DNA of 64,000 nt from Actinomadura luzonensis. Its GTDB lineage: Bacteria > Actinomycetota > Actinomycetes > Streptosporangiales > Streptosporangiaceae. The stretch covers positions 434,001 through 498,000 of the forward strand of contig NZ_JAKRKC020000002.1 in the NCBI RefSeq assembly GCF_022664455.2, written 5' to 3'. The notes beneath the pieces were generated by a model that ran no database searches, was not told the origin of the DNA, and saw only the letters and a program-made list of their open reading frames with translations. Made by a program: the position numbers and the translations under genes. Positions 48,829 through 58,387 of this stretch are shown one piece after another (position 1 is the stretch's first letter; each line of letters opens with the position of its first letter).

Positions 48829-49656
48829 TCAGCCCTTGAAGGCGCCGTCCATGATCCCGGCGACCATGCGCCTGCCGACGAAGACGAACAGCACCAGCAG
48901 CGGCAACGTGGCCAGGAACGACCCCGACATCGCCAGCCCGAGATCCACCACGTAGTTGTTCTGCAACGCCTTGATCGCGATCTGCGCGGTGTACATCTCC
49001 GGCGACTTCAGCACGATGAACGGCCACAGGAAGTCGTTCCACGCGGTGACGAACCCGAGCAGCCCGAGCACGAACGCGGCGGGCCGCACCAGCGGGAACG
49101 CCACCCGCCAGAAGATCTGCCAGGTGCCCGCCCCGTCGATCCGGGCGGCCTGGAGGATCTCGTCGCTGAGCGTGGTGGCCAGGTGCTGGCGCATCCAGAA
49201 GATGCCGAACGCGCTGGCCAGCCCCGGCACGATGAGCGCCTGCAAGGTGTCCACCCACCCCAGCCACGAGATGATCATGTATTGGGGGATCACCGCGAGC
49301 TGTGTCGGCACCGTCATGGTCAGCACCACCACCAGGAACAGCGCGTTCCGGCCGGGGAAGCGCAGCTTGGCGAAGGCGAACCCGGCCAGCGAGCACAGCA
49401 CCGCGTGCCCGATCCCGATCGAGCCGGCCACCAGCAGGCTGTTGCCGATCGCGCGGATGAACGGCACGGTCGAGACCACGAGCCCGGCCAGGTGCATGAA
49501 GTTCCCGCCGGGCACGATCTCCGGCGGCATCCGGGTGGCCGTCGCGGTGTCGGTGCTGGCCACCACGAACATCCAGTACAGCGGGAACACGCACGCCAGC
49601 GCCGCCACGGCCAGCAGCAGGTAGGTCCACCAGCGGACCCGATTGGCCTTGTTCAT
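48829..49656 (-). CDS. Sugar ABC transporter permease (MalG type)
   Basis: 275 residues from the ATG at 49656, which overlaps the previous permease stop as ATGA. The membrane segments include RWWTYLLLAVAALACVFPLYWMFVVAS and the EAA loop is LSDEILQAARIDGAGTWQIFWRVAFPLVRPA; the C terminus is GRRMVAGIMDGAFKG. It is the last gene of a three-gene importer operon (binding protein, MalF, MalG). No ATPase is encoded with it, as usual for MsiK-dependent systems. The esterase gene starts 120 bases downstream in the same direction. Confidence 0.94.
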   Translation of the reverse strand: MNKANRVRWWTYLLLAVAALACVFPLYWMFVVASTDTATATRMPPEIVPGGNFMHLAGLVVSTVPFIRAIGNSLLVAGSIGIGHAVLCSLAGFAFAKLRFPGRNALFLVVVLTMTVPTQLAVIPQYMIISWLGWVDTLQALIVPGLASAFGIFWMRQHLATTLSDEILQAARIDGAGTWQIFWRVAFPLVRPAAFVLGLLGFVTAWNDFLWPFIVLKSPEMYTAQIAIKALQNNYVVDLGLAMSGSFLATLPLLVLFVFVGRRMVAGIMDGAFKG

Positions 49657-50600
49657 CCTCGCTCCGGGCGGATCCGGGTGGACAGCACGTAGTTCAGCGA
49701 CGCGATCGCGATGATCAGCACGAACAGCGCCACGCCGATCGCGGCGCCGTAGCCGAACTGGAACCGGCCGAACCCCTGCTCGTACAGGAACAACGTGAGC
49801 GTCTGGCACTGCCGCACCGCGCCGCAGGTCAGCGGCGAGGTGGTGGTGACCAGCAGCGGCTCGGTGAAGACCTGCAGACCTCCGATGGTGGAGGTGACGA
49901 TGGTGAAGACGATGACCGGCCGCAGTGAGGGGATGGAGATGTGCCGGAACTGCTTCCAGGCGCCCGCGCCGTCCACGGCCGCGGCCTCGTAGACGGTGCG
50001 CGGCACGGCCTGCAGCGAGGCCAGGTACAGCAGGGTGGTGTAGCCGAACCAGCGCCAGGTCACCATCACCGCGATCATCAGGTGGCTGGTCCAGCCGGAC
50101 TGCAGGAAGTCGATCGGGCCCGCCCCGACCAGCCCGAGCAGCCAGTTGAGCAGGCCGTAGTCACGGTCGAACATCTGCGCGAAGACGATCGTGGTGGCCG
50201 CCACCGAGGTGATGTAGGGCACCAGCATCGACATCCGCCACCACACCGCCAGCCGCAGCCGGGCGTGGTTGAGCAGGTGCGCCAGCCCCAGCGCCAGCAC
50301 CAGCTGCGGCACCGTGGACAGCAGCCAGATGCTGATGGTGTTCCAGGCCGCGTTCCAGAACCGGGTGTCGGCCAGCAGCCGGTTGAAGTTGCCCGCGCCG
50401 ACGAAGACGTGCTCGCCGATCGGGTTCCAGTCGAACAGCGCCACGTAGAACGTGAACAGCAGCGGCACCAGCCCGAACACGGCGAAGATGAGGAAGAACG
50501 GGGCGATGTAGGCGTAGGGGGCCAGCCGTTCGGGCAGGCTGTGGCGCACCCGCGCCGTGGCCGCGGGCAGCGACCGCGGCCTGCTCAGCGTCGCCGACAC
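49653..50600 (-). CDS. Sugar ABC transporter permease (MalF type)
   Basis: 315 residues, GTG at 50600 directly after the binding-protein stop (one base between), with GAGG as ribosome site. The first segment is YAYIAPFFLIFAVFGLVPLLFTFYVALFDW, and the EAA loop is PRTVYEAAAVDGAGAWKQFRHISIPSLRPV. An unusual pair of cysteines in the periplasmic loop (LTCGAVRQCQTLTL) is visible and could form a disulfide. It pairs with the MalG partner that follows. Confidence 0.93.
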   Translation of the reverse strand: MSATLSRPRSLPAATARVRHSLPERLAPYAYIAPFFLIFAVFGLVPLLFTFYVALFDWNPIGEHVFVGAGNFNRLLADTRFWNAAWNTISIWLLSTVPQLVLALGLAHLLNHARLRLAVWWRMSMLVPYITSVAATTIVFAQMFDRDYGLLNWLLGLVGAGPIDFLQSGWTSHLMIAVMVTWRWFGYTTLLYLASLQAVPRTVYEAAAVDGAGAWKQFRHISIPSLRPVIVFTIVTSTIGGLQVFTEPLLVTTTSPLTCGAVRQCQTLTLFLYEQGFGRFQFGYGAAIGVALFVLIIAIASLNYVLSTRIRPERG

Positions 50601-50601
50601 C

Positions 50602-51873
50602 TCACGAGCCGATCGCGGTCTTGATGTTGGCCAGCGCGGTGTCCCACGCCTTGGCCGGATCGCCCTTGCCCTGCTCGACGTCGGTGATCGCGTTCAGGAA
50701 CTCCTGGCCGATGGCGGCGCTGTCCGGCCCGATCAGGAACGGCTTGAGGCCGAGCAGCGAGTCGGTGTAGATCTTCCCGACCGGCGCGTCGGAGAAGAAC
50801 GGATCCTTGCGGCCGAGCAGTTTCGCGTCCTGGTACACCGACGGGGTGGTGGGCAGCGCGCCGGACTTGAGGAAGTGCTCCAGCTGGCCCTGCGGCGACT
50901 GCATCGCGGCGATGTAGTCCCAGGCCGCCTTCGGGTTGGCCGCGCCCTTGGGGATGGCCAGGTAGCTGCCGCCCCAGTTGCCCGACCCGCCGGGGATCTT
51001 GGCCACGTCCCACTTGCCCTTGGTGGCCGGGGCGTTGTTGCGGATCTGCTCCAGCAGCCACGACGGCGCGGAGATGACCGCGTAGTCGCCCTTGCCCATC
51101 GCCGCGCTCCAGCCGTCCTCGAACGAGCTCAGCCGGGCGGTGATGCCCGCCTGCGCGGTCTTGATCGCGAGGTCGAAGGCCGTCTTGACCTGCGGGCTGG
51201 TGGTGTAGACGAGGTTGCCGGCCGGGTCGTAGTACTTCTGCGGCCCCTGGTTGACGGCCTGGTAGAAGACGCTGGTGGCGGCGTTGTCGACGAACGCCTT
51301 GCCGGTCGCGGCGGTGTACTTCTTGCCGGTCTCGATGAAGGCGTCCCAGGTCGGCCACAGCTTGCTCACCTCCTCGCGGTCGGTGGGCAGCCCGGCCTGC
51401 TTGAACAGGTCGGTGCGGTAGGCCACCGCCATGCCGCCGACGTCGGTGGGGATGCCGATGATCTCGCCGGACTTGGCGGTGGACTGGCTGATCACCCAGT
51501 CCAGGTAGTCGCCCTTGATCTTGTCGGCGCCGTACTGGCGCAGGTCCTGGAAGTTCTGCGGCTGCTGCACGAACTTGGGCAGGTCGTCGCCCTGGATCAG
51601 CACCAGGTCGGGCACCTTGCCGCCGGCCAGCGCGGTGGTCAGCGCCTGCGCGGTCTCGGTCGAGCCGCCCACCTCGGTCAGCTTGACCTGGACGTCCGGC
51701 TTGACCTTCTTGTAGTCCTCCACGGCCTGTTTCTGGTTGATGCCGCTGAACGACCAGAACTCGAACGACTTGCCGTCCCCGGCCGGCTGGGCCGAACCGC
51801 CGCCACCGCAGGCGGCCGCCGTCAGGGCCAGAGCCGCGACCAGTGCGGCGGAGGTGGCTGTACGAAGCTTCAC
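50602..51873 (-). CDS. Sugar ABC transporter substrate-binding lipoprotein
   Basis: 423 residues from the GTG at 51873; the frame is open to 51966 but the extra part is unlike a signal peptide and would lie over the operator. The lipobox is LTAAACG (Cys22). SBP_bac_1-type features are FEFWSFSGINQKQAVEDYKKVKPDVQVKL, PDLVLIQGDDLPKF, IPTDVGGMAVAYRTDLFKQAGLP and GWSAAMGKGDYAVISAPSWL. It would bind an oligosaccharide freed by the nearby esterase and glycosidases. A CCGAAACTTTCGG palindrome 26 bases before the start is the likely operator for the divergent LacI protein. Confidence 0.92.
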   Translation of the reverse strand: MKLRTATSAALVAALALTAAACGGGGSAQPAGDGKSFEFWSFSGINQKQAVEDYKKVKPDVQVKLTEVGGSTETAQALTTALAGGKVPDLVLIQGDDLPKFVQQPQNFQDLRQYGADKIKGDYLDWVISQSTAKSGEIIGIPTDVGGMAVAYRTDLFKQAGLPTDREEVSKLWPTWDAFIETGKKYTAATGKAFVDNAATSVFYQAVNQGPQKYYDPAGNLVYTTSPQVKTAFDLAIKTAQAGITARLSSFEDGWSAAMGKGDYAVISAPSWLLEQIRNNAPATKGKWDVAKIPGGSGNWGGSYLAIPKGAANPKAAWDYIAAMQSPQGQLEHFLKSGALPTTPSVYQDAKLLGRKDPFFSDAPVGKIYTDSLLGLKPFLIGPDSAAIGQEFLNAITDVEQGKGDPAKAWDTALANIKTAIGS

Positions 51874-51898
51874 GGGCGATCTCTTTCTAACATTGGCT

Positions 51899-51911
51899 CC
51901 GAAACTTTCGG
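51899..51911. promoter_or_regulatory. CGAAA-N-TTTCG type operator before the sugar importer
   Basis: CCGAAACTTTCGG is a perfect 13-bp dyad around a central C. Sites of the CGAAANTTTCG form are known to be bound by LacI-family repressors of xylan and arabinan genes in streptomycetes. An overlapping second dyad, ACTTT-CGGCC-AAAGT, lies at 51904-51918. The divergent LacI gene begins 126 bases away. Confidence 0.65.
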
Positions 51912-52036
51912 CCAAAGTTCCGATCGTTAATGCCGGACCATATGTGCGATCTCTGAAACTCGTCAAGAACTTGACTGGAAGCTTGTCGAAACGCGGAGGA
52001 CACCGGCCCGGGTGAGCCGCTGGTTAGACTGCCGCC

Positions 52037-53083
52037 ATGAGCACGGCCGAAGGCCCCTCCGACGACGACGGCGGCGGCACGCCCCAGCCGTTGACCATCG
52101 CCCAGCTCGCCGAACTGGCCCAGGTCTCCATCGCCACCGTGTCGAAGGTCGTCAACGGCCGGGCCCAGGTGGGAGCCGGCACCCGCGCCCTGATCGAAGG
52201 GCTCATCCGCGAGCACGGCTACCGGCCGCGCCGCCGCCGCGCCGCCGCCGCGCCCCTGGTGGAGCTGGCCTTCCACGCGATGGACGGCGAATACCTCACC
52301 GAGATCGCCAAAGGGGTCGAGCGGGTGGCCCGCGAGCACCGCCTGGCCGTGGTGCTGTCGCAGCCGCCGCATCCGGGCACCGCGGGCGAGGGCTGGATCG
52401 AAGGGGTGCTCGGCCGCCGTCCCACCGGCGTGATCGCGGTGTTCTCCAGCCTGACCGAGGCGCAGCGCGACCAGCTCGCGACCCGCCGCATCCCGCTCGT
52501 CCTGCTCGACCCCGAGGACGACCCGTCGCCGCGGGTGCCCTCGGTGGGCGCGAACAACTGGAACGGCGGGCTCATGGCCACCCGCCACCTGCTCGGCCTC
52601 GGCCACCGGCGCATCGCCGCCATCGCCGGGCCCGACCGCGCCCTGCCCAGCCGGGCCCGCCTCGACGGCTACCGCAGCGCCCTCGACCTGGCCGGCGTCC
52701 CCGCCGACCCCGCGCTGATCGGCCGGGGCGACTTCCTCGTCGCGGGCGGGCTGGCCGAGGCCGAGCGCCTGCTGCGGCTGCCCGACCCGCCGACGGCCAT
52801 CTTCACCTGCAACGACGGCCAGGCCGCCGGCGTCTACCGGGCCGCCTACCGGCTCGGCCTGCGCATCCCGGACGAGCTCAGCGTGGTGGGCTTCGACGAC
52901 CTGCCCGTCGTGCGCTGGATGAACCCGCCGCTGACCACGGTCCGCCAGCCGCTCACCGACATGGCCGCCACCGCCACGGAGCTGCTGCTCGGCCTGGCAC
53001 GGGGCGAGCTCCCGGCCCGGCACCGGATCGAGCTGGGCACCGAGCTGATCGTCCGCGAGAGCACCGCCCCCGTGCCAGGCTGA
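52037..53083 (+). CDS. LacI family transcriptional regulator of the glycan importer
   Basis: 348 residues, ATG at 52037; TAGACT ends 6 bases before the ATG, so the message may be leaderless. The helix-turn-helix is TIAQLAELAQVSIATVSKVVNGRAQVGAGTRALI, followed by an arginine-rich hinge (YRPRRRRAAAAP) and a sensor domain (VELAFHAMDGEYLTEIAKGVERV, GVIAVFSSLT, IPLVLLDPED, NNWNGGLMATRHLLGLGHRRIAAIAGP, VVGFDDLPVVRWMNPPLTTVRQP). It is divergent from the importer operon and is the obvious candidate for the CCGAAACTTTCGG site there. Confidence 0.93.
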   Translation: MSTAEGPSDDDGGGTPQPLTIAQLAELAQVSIATVSKVVNGRAQVGAGTRALIEGLIREHGYRPRRRRAAAAPLVELAFHAMDGEYLTEIAKGVERVAREHRLAVVLSQPPHPGTAGEGWIEGVLGRRPTGVIAVFSSLTEAQRDQLATRRIPLVLLDPEDDPSPRVPSVGANNWNGGLMATRHLLGLGHRRIAAIAGPDRALPSRARLDGYRSALDLAGVPADPALIGRGDFLVAGGLAEAERLLRLPDPPTAIFTCNDGQAAGVYRAAYRLGLRIPDELSVVGFDDLPVVRWMNPPLTTVRQPLTDMAATATELLLGLARGELPARHRIELGTELIVRESTAPVPG

Positions 53084-53123
53084 CCGAAACTTACTGCCGA
53101 CCCTGGCGAAAACTACCCAGGAG

Positions 53124-55493
53124 TCAGGTGCGGCTCCACTTCTGGTTGCTGCCGCCGTTGCACGACCACAGGATGATGAGCGTGCCGTTGGCGGTGCCGG
53201 CGCCGTTGGCGTCCAGGCACTGCCCGGACTGGGCGACGGTGACGGTGCCGTCGGCGTTGAGGCTCCACCGCTGGGCCGCCCCGCCCGTGCAGTCCCCGAT
53301 GACGGCGCGGCCCTGCCCGTCCACGCCGAGGCACTTGCTGCCGTAGACGCGCAGCTCGCCCGCGCTGGTGGCGGCCCACTGCTGGTTCGCGCCGCCGTTG
53401 CAGTCCCACAGCACCACCTGGGTGCCGTTGGCCTGCGACTGGTTCGGCACGTCCACGCACCGGCCGCTGGCCTGGCCGCGGAGCACGTTGCCGGTGCCGC
53501 CGCCCTGGCCCGGGGTGATCGTCAGGTTGTCGAACTGGGCGGTCTCGGTCATGCTCGTGCCCACGCCGACCTGGCCCGCGCCCCAGGTGCCGTCGGTGGC
53601 CGTGGCCACCTGGGCGCCGTCGATGCTCGCCGTGATGCCGCTGCCGGAGAAGGCGAGGGTCAGGGTGTGCCAGCGGCCGGTGCCGAGCGCGGCGACCGTG
53701 CCGCTGCGCAGCGTCGTCATCGCGTTGTCGATGTTGTTGCGCAGGAGCTGCCAGCCGCCGGTGTCGCTGACCCGCAGGTAGTAGGCGTTCAGCCCCTCCG
53801 GGCCGAAGGCGTGCTGGGCGCCGGCCCGGCCGATCAGCTCGGCGTAGCCGCTCTGCTCCAGCAGCACGTCGGTGGAGACGGTGTAGTTGCTCCACCCCGT
53901 GTCGCCGAGCAGCGCGTAGGGGTGGGAGCCGCCGGTCCACAGGATCGGCTGGCGCGGGGCCATCTGGCGCACGCACCGGCCCTGCCGCCCGCCGCCGCAG
54001 CCGACGACCTCGAAGGAGCCCTGCATGTCCATCAGGTACTTCGCCTCGCGCCCCACCGCGTAGGAGTCGAAGTCGTCCGCGTACGGCAGGGCCATCGAGC
54101 CGCGCGCCGGGCTGGTGGCGGCGCCCTTGCCCTGGCCCGTGGTGGTGGTGATCGAGTACACGTACCCCGGCTGCGCCGTCAGGGAGAAGGTCCCGTTCGA
54201 GGGCGTGAGGTCGGCGGTGTGGACGAAGTGGTCGGCGGCGTTGCCGGAGTTGAGGTTGGTCGCCCACACGTGCACCTGCCCGGTGGACAGCCCGCCCGTC
54301 ACGGTGAAGTTCAGCGTCTGGGCGGCAGTGGCGTCCATCGTCTCGATGATCGTGCTGTAGTCGGAGCCGGTCGGCGAGCGCAGCGACACGTAGCTGCCGT
54401 TGGCGCGGTTGCCGCCGAGGTAGCCGCTGGAGGCGTCCAGGTACCTCCAGCCCGGCGCGGTGACCTGCGTGGTCTGGGCCATCACCCAGGCGCTCTTGCC
54501 GACGGCGTAGTACCCCGACCAGGGCTGCGGCGCGACGGCCACGCCCATGGTGGCGAACGGCAGGTTCGGGGTGATCGCGGCGATGAGCGGCCAGTTGATG
54601 TAGGCGGTCATCCGGCCGTCGATGTAGTCGCGGTTGATGCCCCTGGCCAGGGCCTTGGCGCCGTCGTTGTAGTCGTCGGAGCCGTTCTCGCTGGCCCACA
54701 GGACCTTGCCGGAGTTGATCGCGGTGGTCGAGCTGGGGCAGTTCGTCTGGGGGCCGCGGTAGCCGCAGACGTAGTGGGAGCCGAACACGTCCACGGCGTC
54801 GCGGAAGGCGGCGTTGGCCGCCGCGTCGTCGGCGACGCCGAAGCCCCAGTCGTCCGAGGCGACGATCTTGACGTTGGCGAAGCCGCGGGAGTCCAGCGCC
54901 TTGTTGAGGTTGACGTACCAGGTGAGGTCGCGGCCCTTCTCGTTCCAGCCGCCCAGGTAGTCGATGGTCAGCCCGTGGCTGTTCTTCGCGCAGCCGAGCC
55001 AGTCGACCAGGTAGTTGATCGTGTCCTGGGACCAGAAGTTGCCGCCGCCCAGCCAGCCGGGCGCGCCCCAGGCCAGGCCGACCAGCTTGATGTTCGGGTT
55101 GCGGGCCTTGGCCTGCTCCATCAGCCACCACTCGTAGCCGCGGTCGCAGTCGAGGTCGGCGGAGGTGTGCCGGTGGCTCGGCTCGGCGCCGTCGGTGGAG
55201 TTGGTGTCGCCGCCGATCTCCACCTTCAGGATCTGCATCGCCGCGCCGTACCCCGGCTTGAACAGGTAGTCGAGGATCTGCGACCGCTGCGGCTCCGGGT
55301 AGTCGACCAGCAGGCGGCTGTTGCCGCCGCCGCCGCTGATCGCGCCCACGCCGTCGAAGGTGCGGCCGCCGGAGCCGCCGTTGATCGTGATCCCGACGGC
55401 CGCCCGGGCCGCGGGCCCGGCCACCAGGGACATCGCGACCGCGAGGAGCGCCACGACGACGCTCATGGCTTTCTGTCTGCGCCGGCTGTTCAT
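53124..55493 (-). CDS. Secreted GH59 galactocerebrosidase-type beta-galactosidase with ricin (CBM13) domain
   Basis: 789 residues, ATG at 55493 after GAAAGGA; Sec signal ends AGPAARA. The catalytic part matches lysosomal galactosylceramidase in long blocks: FDGVGAISGGGGNSRLLVDY, then PEPQRSQILDYLFKPGYGAA, ILKVEIGGDTNSTDGAEPSH, RGYEWWLMEQAKARNPNIKL and APGWLGGG. The acid/base Glu is in DYLGGWNEK (about 186) and the nucleophile Glu in VLWASENGSDD (about 269), close to human positions. A TIM barrel, beta-sandwich and lectin-like domain (to about 660) are followed by a ricin beta-trefoil with three QxW repeats (ANQQWA, AAQRWS, SNQKWS). It should cleave beta-galactosyl bonds in an extracellular glycan or glycolipid. 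It is 16 bases after the GH95 gene. Confidence 0.88.
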   Translation of the reverse strand: MNSRRRQKAMSVVVALLAVAMSLVAGPAARAAVGITINGGSGGRTFDGVGAISGGGGNSRLLVDYPEPQRSQILDYLFKPGYGAAMQILKVEIGGDTNSTDGAEPSHRHTSADLDCDRGYEWWLMEQAKARNPNIKLVGLAWGAPGWLGGGNFWSQDTINYLVDWLGCAKNSHGLTIDYLGGWNEKGRDLTWYVNLNKALDSRGFANVKIVASDDWGFGVADDAAANAAFRDAVDVFGSHYVCGYRGPQTNCPSSTTAINSGKVLWASENGSDDYNDGAKALARGINRDYIDGRMTAYINWPLIAAITPNLPFATMGVAVAPQPWSGYYAVGKSAWVMAQTTQVTAPGWRYLDASSGYLGGNRANGSYVSLRSPTGSDYSTIIETMDATAAQTLNFTVTGGLSTGQVHVWATNLNSGNAADHFVHTADLTPSNGTFSLTAQPGYVYSITTTTGQGKGAATSPARGSMALPYADDFDSYAVGREAKYLMDMQGSFEVVGCGGGRQGRCVRQMAPRQPILWTGGSHPYALLGDTGWSNYTVSTDVLLEQSGYAELIGRAGAQHAFGPEGLNAYYLRVSDTGGWQLLRNNIDNAMTTLRSGTVAALGTGRWHTLTLAFSGSGITASIDGAQVATATDGTWGAGQVGVGTSMTETAQFDNLTITPGQGGGTGNVLRGQASGRCVDVPNQSQANGTQVVLWDCNGGANQQWAATSAGELRVYGSKCLGVDGQGRAVIGDCTGGAAQRWSLNADGTVTVAQSGQCLDANGAGTANGTLIILWSCNGGSNQKWSRT

Positions 55494-55509
55494 GGGGGGT
55501 CCTTTCGGG

Positions 55510-58359
55510 TCAGACGGCGGTGATCGTGTACTGGTTGTTGGGGCTGGAGTTCGGCGTCCACAGGAGCGTGGCCGAGCCGGCCGTGGTGCTGCCGGCGCCG
55601 TCCAGCGCCGTGCCGGTGCCGCGGTTGATGATCTGGTAGCGGCCGTTGCCCAGGTTGTTGAGCCGCCACTGCTGGTTGGCGCCGCCGTTCCAGGCCGCCT
55701 GCCGGGCGTTGGCGCCGTTGGCGGCGTTGCCCCAGCTGTCGGCCACCATGCCGTTGGCGCGGTTCTCGATGCGGTACCAGCCGCCGCCCGCGTCCACCAG
55801 CCGCCACTGCAGGTTCACGCTGCCATTCCAGCCCCACTGCTTGAGGTTCGAGCCGGAGGCGACGCTCCCGCCGCTGTCCAGGACGAGGCCGGTCGCGGCG
55901 TTCGCGATCCGCACGTACGCGGGCGGCACCGCGCCGCCCGACCCGGTCATCCGGTACGCGCGCCCGGCCCGGCCCGGCAGCGCGACGACGTCGGCCTCGG
56001 GCCTGGTGACCTCGACGGCGGCGCCGGTCGCGGCGTCGGTCACCTGGAAGGTGCCGGCGAAGATCCGGTTGCGCACGTTGACCGTGCCGTCGCGGTCGAA
56101 GGTGACCTGGATCTCGACGGACCCGTCGGCGGTCCAGGCGGCGTCCACGGTGTAGCCGCCGCGCCCCCGCAGGCCCTGGACCCTGCCGCCCGGCCAGGCC
56201 GGGGGCAGCGCGGGCAGCACGTGCAGCTCGCCGTTGTGGCTGTGCAGCAACATCTCGGCGATGCCGGACGTGGCGCCGAAGTTGCCGTCGATCTGGAACG
56301 GCGGGTGCAGGTCGAACATGTTCGGCGCGAGCCGGGCCGTCGTCACCAGGAGGCGCAGCAGGGTGTGCGCCCGGCCGCCCTCCTCCATCCGCGCCCAGTA
56401 GTTGATCTTCCAGGCGAGCGACCAGCCCGTCCCGTCGTCACCGCGCAGTTCGAGCGTGCGCCGGGCGGCCGAGTAGAGGGCGGGGGTGCCCCGCCTGGTG
56501 ATCTGGTTGCTGGGGTGCAGGCCGTACAGGTGCGAGATGTGCCGGTGGTTCTGCTCGGTCTCGACCCAGTCGTAGAGCCATTCCTGGATGTTGCCGCGCG
56601 AGCCGACCTTCATCGGCGCGAGCCGGTCCCGGGCGGCCAGGACGCGGGTGCGGAAGTCGGCGTCCACGCCGAGCGCCTGGGCCGCCTGGGCGCAGCCGTT
56701 GAACAGGTCGCGCAGGATCTGGTTGTCCATCGTCGGCCCGGCGCACACGCTGACGCCCGAGTGGTGGTTGAGCTCGGGGGAGTTCGACGGGTTCGTGACC
56801 AGGTAGCCCAGGCTCGGCTCCGGCACCAGCGTCTCCAGGAAGAACTGCGCCGCCCCCTTCATCGCCGGGTAGTACTGCCGCAGGAAGGCGAGGTCGCCGG
56901 TGAACAGGTAGTGGTCCCAGATCATCGTCGACAACCACGCGCCGCCGGTCTGCCACATGCCCGCCGCGGCGAAGTCGACGACCGCCGAGGCCCGCCAGCC
57001 GTCGGTGTTGTGGTGGGTCACCCAGCCGCCGGCGTTGTACTCCGCCCGGGCCGTGCGGGCGCCGGTGACCGTGAGGTCGCCGATCATCCGGAACACGGGC
57101 TCGTAGCACTCCGCCAGGTTCGTCGTGTCGGCCGGCCAGTAGTTCATCGGCAGGTTGGCGTTGAGCGTGTACTTCGAGTCCCACGACGGGGTCAGCGAGT
57201 CGTTCCAGATGCCCTGGAGGTTGGCCGGCTGCGTGCCCGGACGCGAGGAGGAGATCAGCAGGTAGCGGCCGTACTGGAACAGCAGCGCGGCGAACTGCGG
57301 GTCGTCGGTGCTCGCGTGCTGCGCGATCCGCACGTCGGTCGGCTGGTCGGCCGCCGCCGTGCGGCCGAGGTCGAGCGTCGTGCGCCCGAACAGCCGCTGG
57401 TGGTCGGCGACGTGCCGGGCGCGCAGGTCGTCGTAGGCCCGGCCGGCGGCCGCGTCGAGGTGACGCCGCGCGATGCCCTGGTGGTCGCCGCTGACGTCCT
57501 GGTAGTTGACGTAGCTGGAGCCGATGGAGATCAGCACCGTGACGCTGTCGGCGCCCGTCACCTGCAGCGTACCGCCGGAGCTGCTGACGCTGCCGCCCTG
57601 CGCGACGGCCCGGGCCAGCGCCTGGAAGCGCACCTTGCCCGCCAGGCCCCGCTGGTCGCCGGAGATCCCGTCGAGTGCGACGGTCGTGCCGTCCGGACTG
57701 GAGCGGGTCGTCCGCTGGGGGCTGCCGAAGGTCGCGGAGAACGTGATCGAGCCGGGCCGGTCGGCGGTCAGGCGCACGGCGATCACCTGGTCGGGCGCGC
57801 TGGCGAGCGCCTCGCGCCGGTACCGCACGCCGTTCTGCAGGTACGACACCGTCGTGGTGGCCGTGGTCAGGTCGAGCAGGCGGCTGTACTCCGAGACGCC
57901 GGCGCCGCTGCCGAAGGTGAGCCGGAGGTCGCCGACGGGCTGGTAGGCGAGCTGCCCGGCGGGGACGCCGAGCATGTTCTGGTCGATGAGGCTCTGGGCC
58001 TGGCTCCACTGGTTCTGGAAGACGAGCTGCCGGATCTGCCCGAGGGCCGCCGCGCCCTTCGGGTTGCTCTGGTCGTACGGGCCGCCGGCCCAGATCGTGT
58101 CCTCGTTGAGCTGCAGCCGCTCGGTGTCGGTGTTGCCGAACACCATGGCGCCGAGGCGGCCGTTGCCGATCGGCAGCGCGCGCAGCCATTCGGTGCCGGC
58201 GCTCTCGTCGTACCACAGGGCCAGGTCGCCGGCGGCCCGCACCTCCGGGGGCGGCGCCGGGTCGGCCCGCGCGGCGGCCGTCCACTGCGCCGGCAGCAGG
58301 ACGGCGCCGGCTCCGGCCGCGCTGAGCTTCAGCAGGTGCCTTCGCGATAAGTCGGACAT
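55510..58359 (-). CDS. Secreted GH95 alpha-L-fucosidase/alpha-L-galactosidase with ricin domain
   Basis: 949 residues, ATG at 58359 after GAGAGGA. A Tat signal (SRRHLLKLSAAGAGAVLLP) means export in folded form. GH95 blocks are LPIGNGRLGAMVFGNTDTERLQLNEDTIWAGGP, LQGIWNDSLTPSWDSKYTLNANLPMNYWPA, RGNIQEWLYDW (Glu about 593), HRHISHLYGLHPSNQ, GWSLAWKINYWARM and FQIDGNFGATSGIAEMLLHSH (catalytic Asp about 692). A ricin-type lectin follows from about residue 810. It removes terminal alpha-L-fucose or alpha-L-galactose by inversion. It is the first gene of the GH95-GH59 operon, which carries a LacI-type palindrome 30 bases before its start. Confidence 0.93.
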   Translation of the reverse strand: MSDLSRRHLLKLSAAGAGAVLLPAQWTAAARADPAPPPEVRAAGDLALWYDESAGTEWLRALPIGNGRLGAMVFGNTDTERLQLNEDTIWAGGPYDQSNPKGAAALGQIRQLVFQNQWSQAQSLIDQNMLGVPAGQLAYQPVGDLRLTFGSGAGVSEYSRLLDLTTATTTVSYLQNGVRYRREALASAPDQVIAVRLTADRPGSITFSATFGSPQRTTRSSPDGTTVALDGISGDQRGLAGKVRFQALARAVAQGGSVSSSGGTLQVTGADSVTVLISIGSSYVNYQDVSGDHQGIARRHLDAAAGRAYDDLRARHVADHQRLFGRTTLDLGRTAAADQPTDVRIAQHASTDDPQFAALLFQYGRYLLISSSRPGTQPANLQGIWNDSLTPSWDSKYTLNANLPMNYWPADTTNLAECYEPVFRMIGDLTVTGARTARAEYNAGGWVTHHNTDGWRASAVVDFAAAGMWQTGGAWLSTMIWDHYLFTGDLAFLRQYYPAMKGAAQFFLETLVPEPSLGYLVTNPSNSPELNHHSGVSVCAGPTMDNQILRDLFNGCAQAAQALGVDADFRTRVLAARDRLAPMKVGSRGNIQEWLYDWVETEQNHRHISHLYGLHPSNQITRRGTPALYSAARRTLELRGDDGTGWSLAWKINYWARMEEGGRAHTLLRLLVTTARLAPNMFDLHPPFQIDGNFGATSGIAEMLLHSHNGELHVLPALPPAWPGGRVQGLRGRGGYTVDAAWTADGSVEIQVTFDRDGTVNVRNRIFAGTFQVTDAATGAAVEVTRPEADVVALPGRAGRAYRMTGSGGAVPPAYVRIANAATGLVLDSGGSVASGSNLKQWGWNGSVNLQWRLVDAGGGWYRIENRANGMVADSWGNAANGANARQAAWNGGANQQWRLNNLGNGRYQIINRGTGTALDGAGSTTAGSATLLWTPNSSPNNQYTITAV

Positions 58360-58387
58360 GTGGCGGTCCTCTCCGAGGCGCGGGACT

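Noticed and set aside
53102..53121. CCTGG-N10-CCAGG stem between the LacI and GH59 genes as a terminator
   Set aside because: Only a 5-bp stem with a long loop and no T-run; also lies within three bases of the GH59 stop, so evidence is too thin.
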